Below are positions 1 through 5,226 of a stretch of DNA of 5,226 nt, in pieces. The notes under the pieces were generated by a model. It was not told the origin of the DNA. It searched no databases and worked only from the letters and a program-made list of their open reading frames with translations. A program made the position numbers and the translations under genes. Within the stretch, counting starts at the first letter, position 1. Each line of letters opens with the position of its first letter. Origin of the DNA: PHAA01 sp964584415 (GTDB taxonomy: Bacteria; Bacillota; Syntrophomonadia; Syntrophomonadales; Syntrophomonadaceae). The stretch is from positions 1 through 5,226 of the forward strand of contig CAZOZX010000132.1 of the NCBI GenBank assembly GCA_964584415.1. Reading direction: 5' to 3'.

Positions 1-1125
1 ATTGTAGCTATCTATGGACAAAATTTCGCCGATAATTTTATGGACATGGATTGGAATGGCGAAAAATTCAAGGTACAGGGATTGATATCGCGCCCTGATT
101 TTCGGCGCCTTAACCGTAAAAACCAGGTATTTTACGTAAATAACCGTTTGATAAAAAGTCCCCTGTTAGCTCGGGCGGTCGACGAAGGCTACCGTGGTAC
201 TTTGCTGGCGCGGGAATATCCTGCGGTTTTTCTATTTATAACTATATCCCCGGAAGAGGTGGATGTTAATGTACATCCGCAAAAAACCGAGGTCCGATTT
301 CACGATGATAAAGTCATTTTTCATATAGTCAGCCAGGCTGTTAAGGCGAGGCTTACTGGTTCAAATATTGCTGGTGTTTCAGTGGTCAATGAGACCCCGG
401 TCAGGACCAACACTTATGCTTTTCCGCCAGTTTACTCCCGTCAAATAGGGTTATATGAGAATAGTAAAATATTGGTGGCTGAAGAAGGGCTCCAGGCTAT
501 TGATAGATACCGTGGGGACAGCCAGGTCAATATCTTACCAGGCGTTGCCCATGCTGCTGCAGACCGGGATTTTGTAGTTATAGGCCAATGTTTTGACGGC
601 TACATACTGGTTGAGCAGGGTGATATTTTATGGCTGGTAGACCAGCATGCCGCCCAGGAACGAATATTGTTTAATCGTTTGCGGGAATTGGGACAAAAGC
701 AGAACAATCAGGGCCAGGTTTTGGCCTTTCCACAGGCTTTTGACTTATCCAGTGCCGCTATTGATATTCTGGAAAAGAACTTGGCGATATTTGAACAATT
801 AGGGTTTGATTTGGAACCGATCGGTCCCAATGCCATGTCTCTTCGAGCCGCACCGCCTGAATTACAAGGGCAGGAGGTTGCTTTTATAAATGACAGTCTG
901 GATCTTATTGCATCGCAACAGTCACTGGATCTAAAAGATGAAATCTATGCCTTAATGGCCTGTAAGCAAGCTATCAAAGCGGGCGAATGTCTCTCCCGAG
1001 CAGAAATGGTCCTGCTGATAAACGATCTTTTACACACCCAGGACTTCAAGAATTGTCCCCATGGCCGCCCCACTTTGATCGAGCTGAAACGTCAGGACAT
1101 AGAAAAACGTTTCAAAAGGATATAA
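1..1125 (+). CDS. mutL: DNA mismatch repair protein MutL, C-terminal part (5' end outside window)
   Basis: MutL couples mismatch recognition by MutS to strand removal. The reading frame is open from the first base, so the gene starts upstream; 374 residues remain of a family usually about 600-650 long, and the GHKL ATPase core is missing. The window opens in the S5-like transducer domain, shown by FYVNNRLI and the MutL signature DVNVHPQKTEVRF (nt 250-288). A short variable linker follows, then the C-terminal dimerisation/endonuclease domain: GQCFDGYIL, DQHAAQE (nt 640-660), LAFP, ACKQAIKAGE, and CPHGRP near the end, finishing in FKR. DQHA and CPHGRP are the metal-site motifs of MutL proteins that nick DNA themselves, as in Bacillus and human PMS2. 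One oddity: the second glutamate expected in DQHA(X)2E(X)4E is Asn (nt 673-675). The methyltransferase gene follows after 2 nt, so the two are surely co-transcribed. Identity is firm. Confidence 0.97.
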   Translation: MVAIYGQNFADNFMDMDWNGEKFKVQGLISRPDFRRLNRKNQVFYVNNRLIKSPLLARAVDEGYRGTLLAREYPAVFLFITISPEEVDVNVHPQKTEVRFHDDKVIFHIVSQAVKARLTGSNIAGVSVVNETPVRTNTYAFPPVYSRQIGLYENSKILVAEEGLQAIDRYRGDSQVNILPGVAHAAADRDFVVIGQCFDGYILVEQGDILWLVDQHAAQERILFNRLRELGQKQNNQGQVLAFPQAFDLSSAAIDILEKNLAIFEQLGFDLEPIGPNAMSLRAAPPELQGQEVAFINDSLDLIASQQSLDLKDEIYALMACKQAIKAGECLSRAEMVLLINDLLHTQDFKNCPHGRPTLIELKRQDIEKRFKRI

Positions 1126-1127
1126 AT

Positions 1128-1904
1128 ATGCATATAATTGTCACCACTACCCAGTCGGTCGATGAAATAAGCCCCCTGTTGAATCAATTCTTAACTTCTA
1201 CCGGTTTCAGGTATGTTCCGAGACGGCGCTTGGGATTGGAGAGATTGGCTCACGAAAACGGCGCAGATGGGATAGTGGTTTGGGAAAGTACAGGTCCAGT
1301 GCTGTATTTTGGTGGCGAGAAGCTTTTTTTCCACCCCAGCATGGCCAAAAACAGGATTGCCGCATATCGTAAACAGAACCAGGAAGATCTAATGATAAAA
1401 GCCTGCCGCCTGGAACCGGGATGGAGCTTTTTGGACTGTACTCTGGGAATGGGCGCGGACGCCATTGTAGCCTCTTATTTCTCTCAAACCGGCCGCATAA
1501 CCGGGCTCGAATCCGAAAAGGCGGTGGCGGCTGTGATTGGCTGGGGAATGAGAATCTATCAAGGCCAAATGAGCTGGTTAAACCAGGCTATAAACCGTAT
1601 CGAGGTTCTTAATTACAACCACCGGGAGTATTTAAGCCAATTACCGGAACAGTCTTATGATCTGGTTTATTTCGATCCTATGTTTGAACACCCTTTACTT
1701 AAGAGCAAGCCTCTTAATCCTTTACGCAAACTGGCCAATCCAACCCCCATTGACAGTGAAACAATAATTTCAGCTGCGCGGGTAGCCCGCCGTAGGGTAG
1801 TTATGAAAACCCAGGCTTCAGGCGGAGAAATCGAACGATTGAATTTGAAGAGGATCAGCGGAAGCAGGCACAATCCCATAACATATGGAGTACTGGAAGT
1901 ATAA
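1128..1904 (+). CDS. Class I SAM-dependent methyltransferase, RsmJ-like (putative rRNA methyltransferase)
   Basis: A 258-residue protein with a Rossmann-type SAM-binding fold. Motif I is FLDCTLGMGADAIVAS (residues 101-116), the acidic end of strand 2 is GLESE (126-130), and the catalytic-type motif IV is DLVYFDPMF (178-186). The D-x-TxGxGxDA and YFDPMF pattern resembles RsmJ, the enzyme that makes m2G1516 in E. coli 16S rRNA, and Firmicute relatives annotated as YpiP-type methyltransferases. The N-terminal 90 residues, with FHPSMAKNR at 68-76, are typical of that group. Residue identity of the target is inference; it could act on another RNA. The chosen ATG has an AAAAGGA Shine-Dalgarno (1114-1120) inside the mutL end, 7 nt away. 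The frame stays open upstream into mutL, but that extension would overlap mutL and lacks any family match. It sits between mutL and miaA, 26 nt before the latter. Confidence 0.87.
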   Translation: MHIIVTTTQSVDEISPLLNQFLTSTGFRYVPRRRLGLERLAHENGADGIVVWESTGPVLYFGGEKLFFHPSMAKNRIAAYRKQNQEDLMIKACRLEPGWSFLDCTLGMGADAIVASYFSQTGRITGLESEKAVAAVIGWGMRIYQGQMSWLNQAINRIEVLNYNHREYLSQLPEQSYDLVYFDPMFEHPLLKSKPLNPLRKLANPTPIDSETIISAARVARRRVVMKTQASGGEIERLNLKRISGSRHNPITYGVLEV

Positions 1905-1930
1905 AGCTAGAAGCAAAACGGGAGATATTT

Positions 1931-2863
1931 ATGTTAAAATTAGGCGCTTTGGTTGGTCCTACGGCCATAGGTAAAACTGATATATCGGTTCGTTTGGCAG
2001 AAGCCATCGATGCAGAGATTATTTCCTGTGATTCAATGGCTATCTACCGGGGGATGGATATCGGAACCGCTAAAGCCTCCGAAGAAGAGCGCAGCCGGGT
2101 ACCGCACCATCTAATCGATATTGTCGAGCCATCAAACAACTTCACGGTTGCGGATTATCAGCAACGTGCTGTGGATTTAATCAAATCCGTCACCACCCGG
2201 GGAAAACTCCCGTTATTGGTGGGTGGGACCGGGTTGTATTATCAGGCGGTAGTGGATAACTATAATTTTTTCCCAGTGGAAGCCCTGCAGCCAGCCCGCC
2301 AAAAATGGGAACAAGAATGTGCGGATAAAGGGTTAGCAGATCTATTTGACCAATTGCAGAAAGTCGACCCTGAGTATGCTGCTAAAGTCGGCGCCAATGA
2401 TAAAAAAAGAATTATCCGCGCTCTGGAGGTATATGACCTTACCGGGCAGTCATTCACATCACTGCAAACCAGGCAGCAAAACACTTATCACCTGGCCGCG
2501 GTTGGACTTTATCTGGAGCGATCACTGCTTTATGTCCGTATCGGGGAAAGAGTTGATAAGATGATCGCAGATGGGCTGGTCGATGAAGTGATAAGGTTGC
2601 GCGAACTAGGGTATGATAGGACTATGAATTCCATGCAGGCTCTGGGATACAAACAGGTGGGAGCTTATCTGGATGGAGAAGTTGACTATCTTCAGATGAT
2701 TGAAACCATCAAGCAAGAAACCAGACGTTACGCTAAGCGTCAGTACACCTGGTTCAGAAAAGACCAACGTATTACATGGATCAATGTGGCGGATTATAAT
2801 AGCTCTGACCTGATAGTTAAAAAAATTTGTGAATTTATGGATGGACAATTCTTAAAGGCGTAG
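1931..2863 (+). CDS. miaA: tRNA dimethylallyltransferase MiaA
   Basis: MiaA transfers a dimethylallyl group to N6 of A37 in tRNAs reading UNN codons, the first step towards ms2i6A, acting in the cytoplasm. The 310-residue product has full family length. It shows the P-loop GPTAIGKT (9-16), the substrate loop CDSMAIYRGMDIGTAK (33-48) with the catalytic-type Asp34, HHLIDIVEP (59-67), FTVADYQ (71-77), VGGTGLYYQAV (97-107), RIIRALEVYDLTGQ (160-173), the tRNA-binding QALGYKQ (236-242) and ETRRYAKRQYTWFRKD near the C terminus. The usual H-x-N-D before the RALEVY helix reads GAND (155-158), a mild departure. The ATG start has GGGAGA at 1920-1925, 5 nt upstream. It lies in the mutL-methyltransferase-miaA-hfq run, and its last codons overlap a good candidate promoter for hfq. 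Confidence 0.98.
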   Translation: MLKLGALVGPTAIGKTDISVRLAEAIDAEIISCDSMAIYRGMDIGTAKASEEERSRVPHHLIDIVEPSNNFTVADYQQRAVDLIKSVTTRGKLPLLVGGTGLYYQAVVDNYNFFPVEALQPARQKWEQECADKGLADLFDQLQKVDPEYAAKVGANDKKRIIRALEVYDLTGQSFTSLQTRQQNTYHLAAVGLYLERSLLYVRIGERVDKMIADGLVDEVIRLRELGYDRTMNSMQALGYKQVGAYLDGEVDYLQMIETIKQETRRYAKRQYTWFRKDQRITWINVADYNSSDLIVKKICEFMDGQFLKA

Positions 2864-2871
2864 AATATAAT
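2842..2871 (+). promoter_or_regulatory. Candidate sigma-A promoter for hfq, overlapping the miaA 3' end
   Basis: TGGACA (2842-2847; one mismatch to TTGACA) and a perfect TATAAT (2866-2871) are separated by 18 nt. The -35 lies in the last codons of miaA and the -10 just after its stop. Transcription would start near 2878, giving an hfq leader of about 44 nt before the TTG codon. Promoters inside miaA driving hfq are known in E. coli, so the arrangement is plausible. Predicted from sequence only. Confidence 0.62.
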
Positions 2872-2873
2872 CA

Positions 2874-2884
2874 TACCATTGGTA
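2874..2884. repeat. 11-bp palindrome at the predicted hfq transcription start
   Basis: TACCATTGGTA is a perfect inverted repeat (5-bp arms around one central T). It begins 3 nt downstream of the TATAAT box and spans the expected +1 position. It might be an operator, or in RNA a small TACC/GGTA hairpin at the 5' end of the hfq message. It may also be chance, since the arms are short. Confidence 0.35.
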
Positions 2885-2908
2885 AAGTTGACAAACCTAA
2901 AATGGAGT

Positions 2909-2913
2909 GGAGG
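2909..2913 (+). promoter_or_regulatory. Ribosome binding site that fixes the hfq TTG start
   Basis: GGAGG lies 8 nt before TTG 2922, which is ideal spacing. The other in-frame start, GTG 2907, overlaps this Shine-Dalgarno and has none of its own at a workable distance. The site therefore decides for TTG. Confidence 0.85.
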
Positions 2914-2921
2914 CTAGAACC

Positions 2922-3179
2922 TTGTTAAACAAAGGTCAATTCAACTTACAGGATGCTTATCTGAATCAAGTGAGGAAAGACAAAATATTGGTCACCATTT
3001 ACCTGGTAAATGGATTTCAAATAAGAGGGATGGTAAAAGGATTTGATAATTTCACGGTGGTGGTAGAGCTGGATGGAAAACAGCAGTTGGTGTACAAACA
3101 TGCTATTTCCACGGTGGCTCCCATAAAACCCATTACCATACTGGCCATGGAAGCCAAACCGGAAATTGAAAAGGCCTAA
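2922..3179 (+). CDS. hfq: RNA chaperone Hfq (TTG start)
   Basis: Hfq is a hexameric Sm-like protein that binds small RNAs and mRNAs, including poly-U 3' ends of terminators. From the TTG the product is 85 residues, within the family range. Sm1 carries NLQDAYLNQVRKDK (8-21) and the strand NGFQIRGMVKGFDNFTVVVE (30-49); Sm2 carries VYKHAIST (57-64), whose Tyr-Lys-His is the proximal-face RNA site. The rim reads RKDK, closer to Bacillus (RKEN) than to the arginine-rich E. coli rim, so rim-dependent annealing may be weak (inference). The C-terminal tail is short, about 20 residues, ending in EIEKA. A longer GTG start at 2907 would add MEART but has no ribosome site. The gene follows miaA by 58 nt, has its own candidate promoter, and is ended by a strong terminator. 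Confidence 0.97.
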   Translation: MLNKGQFNLQDAYLNQVRKDKILVTIYLVNGFQIRGMVKGFDNFTVVVELDGKQQLVYKHAISTVAPIKPITILAMEAKPEIEKA

Positions 3180-3196
3180 TTCAAACAATATATAAC

Positions 3197-3244
3197 ATAG
3201 CAAAACTCCCCTGGTTTGGATTCCGGGGGGTTTTATTTTGCTAT
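3197..3244 (+). terminator. Strong intrinsic terminator after hfq
   Basis: The core stem pairs AAAACTCCCC (3202-3211) with GGGGGGTTTT (3225-3234): ten pairs, one of them G-T, around a 13-nt loop in which GG and CC could pair further. T-rich sequence follows. A second pairing is possible because ATAGCAAAA (3197-3205) is the exact complement of TTTTGCTAT (3236-3244), giving an outer A/T arm that competes with the base of the core. With A-rich sequence upstream it could also stop transcription from the other strand. It separates the mutL-hfq block from spoVK. Confidence 0.9.
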
Positions 3245-3252
3245 TTTGGCAA

Positions 3253-3281
3253 TGATATTTAACCGATTATAAACATAATTG
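3253..3281 (+). promoter_or_regulatory. Possible sigma-E promoter for spoVK
   Basis: TGATATT (3253-3259) resembles the sigma-E -35 (about KMATATT, one mismatch), and CATAATTG (3274-3281) keeps the CATA half of the -10 (CATACAAT) but not the rest. The 14-nt spacer suits sigma-E. Weak by itself; supported by the known mother-cell control of B. subtilis spoVK. Confidence 0.3.
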
Positions 3282-3316
3282 CAATCGTTACGGCAATAAA
3301 AGCGTATATACTGTGT

Positions 3317-3346
3317 CACCACTCCGGTCTTTTTTTCATATATATA
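3317..3346 (+). promoter_or_regulatory. Possible sigma-K promoter for spoVK
   Basis: CACC (3317-3320) fits the sigma-K -35 (mACm). Exactly 16 nt later is CATATATATA (3337-3346), which fits CATA of the -10 (CATAnnnTA) but has the final TA one base late. Transcription would start near 3352, about 27 nt before the preferred spoVK start. In an A/T-rich gap this could be chance. Confidence 0.32.
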
Positions 3347-3378
3347 GATGAGATTAGAATGGGGAAATGGTGATAGAT

Positions 3379-4275
3379 ATGGAAATATCGATGCGATTTA
3401 AAAATGATATCGTTGCCGGGGGGAATACTGCTGGTGATATATCCGCACCACAAGCTTTTGCCAAAACTGACGCTTTTAATGATCTGGAACAATTAATCGG
3501 GCTAAGGACAGTCAAAAAAACCATTGCTGAAATAACCGCATTTTCTTTAATTCAGAAGCAACGGGATGCCAACGGGCTAAAATCAAATCCAACCGTATTA
3601 CACGCCATCTTCAAGGGTAATCCTGGAACCGGTAAAACCACCGTAGCCAGGATCATGGGCAGCATTTATCGAGATATAGGCATCCTCAGCCGCGGTCATT
3701 TGGTGGAAGCGGAACGAGCGGATCTGGTAGGTGAATATATTGGCCACACCGCCCAGAAGACCAAAGAGATTATTAAAAAGTCCATGGGAGGAGTTCTCTT
3801 CGTAGATGAAGCATATACCCTGGCCCAGGGCGGTGAAAAGGATTTCGGTAAAGAAGCAATCGCAACCCTGGTAAAATCGATGGAAGATCAGCGCAATAAT
3901 CTGGTCGTTATTTTAGCTGGATACTGCCAGGAGATGGATAGTTTTATCCGCTCCAATCCCGGATTACGCTCCCGTTTTCCTCTTCAGATCGATTTTGCCG
4001 ATTATGAAAGTGATCAATTATTTCGGATCGCTATCCAAATGTATACGGAGCGGGATTATGAACTCAGCAGTAAATGCCGCTGGCGTTTAAAATCCAAACT
4101 TGATGAATTTGTCAGAAGGCGTCATCCTCACAGCGGCAATGCGCGTTATGTCCGTAACCTGGTGGAGAAATCAATACGATTGCAGGCACTGCGGATTGTT
4201 GATGCCAGCGTTCTTACCCGCAAAGAACTTATGACCGTGGAGGAGATCGATCTGCCCGACGACACAGAATTATAG
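3379..4275 (+). CDS. spoVK: Stage V sporulation protein K, AAA+ ATPase (CbxX/CfqX family)
   Basis: SpoVK is a mother-cell AAA+ ATPase needed for late spore maturation; its molecular substrate is not settled. The 298-residue product carries Walker A GNPGTGKTT (80-88), the SpoVK-type block HLVEAERADLVGEYIGHTAQKT (107-128), Walker B VLFVDEAY (139-146), GGEKDFGKEA, sensor 1 VVILAGY (176-182), the arginine-finger region NPGLRSRFP (193-201), and a sensor-2-like GNARYVRNLVEKSIR (253-267). The match to B. subtilis SpoVK runs from the LIGL segment to LMTV; the N-terminal 35 residues are variable. There is no signal peptide or membrane segment. Start choice: ATG 3379 has GGTGAT (3369-3374), complementary to the 16S 3' end, at good spacing. 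ATG 3367 (four residues longer) has only GGGG two bases upstream and is less likely. A gap of 48 nt without terminator leads to the next gene. Confidence 0.93.
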   Translation: MEISMRFKNDIVAGGNTAGDISAPQAFAKTDAFNDLEQLIGLRTVKKTIAEITAFSLIQKQRDANGLKSNPTVLHAIFKGNPGTGKTTVARIMGSIYRDIGILSRGHLVEAERADLVGEYIGHTAQKTKEIIKKSMGGVLFVDEAYTLAQGGEKDFGKEAIATLVKSMEDQRNNLVVILAGYCQEMDSFIRSNPGLRSRFPLQIDFADYESDQLFRIAIQMYTERDYELSSKCRWRLKSKLDEFVRRRHPHSGNARYVRNLVEKSIRLQALRIVDASVLTRKELMTVEEIDLPDDTEL

Positions 4276-4313
4276 GATCCCATAATGATGCAGTAATACT
4301 TATCTCAGAAAGT

Positions 4314-4318
4314 AGGGA
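4314..4318 (+). promoter_or_regulatory. Ribosome binding site supporting the TTG start of the ynbB-like gene
   Basis: AGGGA lies 5 nt before TTG 4324. An in-frame TAA at 4294-4296 closes the frame upstream, and no ATG or GTG occurs between it and the TTG, so this is the only reasonable start. Confidence 0.65.
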
Positions 4319-4323
4319 ATATA

Positions 4324-5226
4324 TTGGATACCCTTAGTTTGATAAGCCGTGGAGAGGAGGCACTCCGCGACATCTTTGCACATTGGGCGGATATTGCTTA
4401 CTGCAACCAGCTCAAAGTGCTTAAGGCTTTTCAGAAGCATAGAGTCCGGGAAAGTTACTTCAGCCCATCCTCAGGTTATGGCTATGGCGATATAGGCCGC
4501 GATGAGTTGGAAAATATTTATGCAGAAATTCTCCAAACAGATGATGCCATGGTTCGTTCGCAGATTGTTTCCGGCACCCACGCAATTTCAGCCTGTCTGT
4601 CAGGGTTACTCAAACCTGGTGATGAGCTTTTATCGGTTGCAGGACGCCCTTACGACACTCTATGCAAGGTAATCGGTCAAGATTCTCCAGCCAAAGGTAC
4701 CCTGGTGGAGCGTGGTATCGTTTATAAGGAAGCCGTTTTGGACAAGCTGATGAAACCTGATCATGATAACATTGGCGCCATGATCAACGCCAATACTCGG
4801 GTGGCATTGATCCAGCGTTCGCGCGGTTATAATCTGAGGCCAGCCTTAAGAGTAGCCGACATCGGGGAATTGGTAAAAACAATTAGGGCGGCTAATCCTG
4901 AAACTATAATTTTTGTCGATAATTGCTATGGTGAATTTACTGACAAACATGAACCATCTGCAGTCGGTGCTGATCTTCTGGCAGGCTCTCTGATAAAAAA
5001 TCCCGGCGGCGGTTTAGCCCCATCAGGTGGATATATTGCGGGTCGGCAGGATTTGGTTGAGCAGGTTGCCTATCAATTGACAGCTCCGGGACTAGGCAAA
5101 GCACTTGGGGCCAGCTTGGATAATAAACGCAGCCTATATCAAGGGCTGTTCCTCGCTCCTCATACAGTCCTCCAGGCAATACAGGGCAGTGCCTTACTGG
5201 CTTATGTTTTCGAATCAATTGGTTAT
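4324..5226 (+). CDS. ynbB: Methionine gamma-lyase family PLP enzyme, YnbB type (3' end outside window)
   Basis: A fold-type I PLP-dependent enzyme of the family once labelled aluminium resistance protein and now grouped with cystathionine/methionine gamma-lyases; the true substrate is not established. The window holds 301 residues with no stop, of roughly 410-430 usual. Seen in order: YFSPSSGYGYGDIGRDELE (45-63), VRSQIVSGTHAI (77-88), LKPGDELLSVAGRPYDTL (96-113), QRSRGY (164-169), the cofactor-contacting VDNCYGEF (198-205), the likely PLP lysine in GSLIKNPGGG (Lys225), and GGYIAGR (235-241). The family's usual STGYGY reads SSGYGY. The gene begins at TTG; no ATG start is possible upstream. In B. 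subtilis ynbB follows spoVK and hflX and precedes glnRA; here hflX is absent. Co-transcription with spoVK is likely from the 48-nt gap without terminator, which is inference. Confidence 0.92.
   Translation, partial: MDTLSLISRGEEALRDIFAHWADIAYCNQLKVLKAFQKHRVRESYFSPSSGYGYGDIGRDELENIYAEILQTDDAMVRSQIVSGTHAISACLSGLLKPGDELLSVAGRPYDTLCKVIGQDSPAKGTLVERGIVYKEAVLDKLMKPDHDNIGAMINANTRVALIQRSRGYNLRPALRVADIGELVKTIRAANPETIIFVDNCYGEFTDKHEPSAVGADLLAGSLIKNPGGGLAPSGGYIAGRQDLVEQVAYQLTAPGLGKALGASLDNKRSLYQGLFLAPHTVLQAIQGSALLAYVFESIGY

Larger units (their letters stand above)
3245..3378. other. Gene-free regulatory gap before spoVK
   Basis: This A/T-rich stretch contains no ORF of note and no RNA gene I can recognise. 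It holds an 8-bp palindrome, ATTGCAAT (3278-3285), a T7 run (3330-3336) without a stable hairpin, and two candidate sporulation promoters listed separately. No convincing sigma-A promoter was found: TATACT at 3307-3312 has no -35 partner at normal spacing. Confidence 0.6.

Noticed and set aside
987..1127. N-terminal extension of the methyltransferase into mutL
   Set aside because: The frame is open, but it would overlap mutL by about 140 nt, it shows no family sequence, and ATG 1128 has a good ribosome site.
2888..2893. Perfect TTGACA box before hfq
   Set aside because: A -10 at 17 nt would fall on GGCTAG-like sequence next to the ribosome site; no TATAAT-like box is there, and the start would leave no leader.
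2907..2909. GTG as the hfq start
   Set aside because: It overlaps the GGAGG that serves TTG 2922, has no ribosome site of its own, and adds residues not expected at Hfq N termini.
3279..3312. Sigma-A promoter TTGCAA with TATACT before spoVK
   Set aside because: The spacer is 22 nt, well outside the usual 16-19.
3318..3336. T7 run after CACCACTCCGGT as a second terminator
   Set aside because: The only stem is three base pairs (ACC/GGT), too weak to end transcription; the run lies inside a candidate promoter spacer.
4276..4323. Promoter for the ynbB-like gene (TAATACT, CATAATGAT)
   Set aside because: Neither box has a partner -35 at proper spacing for sigma-A or sigma-E.
4937..5218. Antisense reading frame of 93 codons on the minus strand
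   Set aside because: It lies wholly within strongly conserved codons of the ynbB-like gene and shows no recognisable motif, so it is a shadow.
1..5226. A novel defence, mobile or repeat-based system
   Set aside because: Every large ORF belongs to a known core family in a familiar order, and I saw no long repeats, integrase, toxin-antitoxin pair or foreign-looking base composition.

Overview
The window is ordinary chromosomal core sequence from a spore-forming Firmicute, most likely a member of the Clostridia. Three things point there: a SpoVK sporulation ATPase, a short Bacillus-type Hfq (RKDK at the rim, YKHAIST, short tail), and a MutL carrying the endonuclease motifs found in bacteria that lack MutH. 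Base composition looks moderate (mid-40s % GC by eye, not computed). A Syntrophomonas-like clostridium is possible, but I cannot fix the genus. I see no mobile element, CRISPR array, tRNA or rRNA.

Layout, all genes on the + strand. Positions 1-1125 hold the C-terminal part of mutL, cut by the window start. After a 2-nt gap comes an RsmJ-like SAM methyltransferase (1128-1904), then miaA (1931-2863) and hfq (2922-3179, TTG start). A strong intrinsic terminator (3197-3244) closes this first block. A 3245-3378 regulatory gap follows; it has no gene but contains candidate mother-cell sigma-factor promoters. Next come spoVK (about 3379-4275) and, 48 nt later, a methionine gamma-lyase-family PLP enzyme of the YnbB type (TTG start at 4324), cut by the window end.

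The first block joins DNA mismatch repair, a putative rRNA methylation enzyme, tRNA A37 isopentenylation and RNA-binding Hfq, a variant of the widespread mutL-miaA-hfq cluster. hfq probably also has its own promoter, lying in the last codons of miaA, so it can be expressed apart from the upstream genes. The second block resembles the Bacillus subtilis spoVK-ynbA(hflX)-ynbB order with hflX missing. Since no terminator separates spoVK from the ynbB-like gene, they may share sporulation-phase transcription.

I found no convincing undescribed system. The points most worth checking are the possible tandem sigma-E/sigma-K promoters before spoVK, the palindrome at the predicted hfq start site, the E-to-N change in the MutL endonuclease motif, and the two genes that rely on TTG starts.
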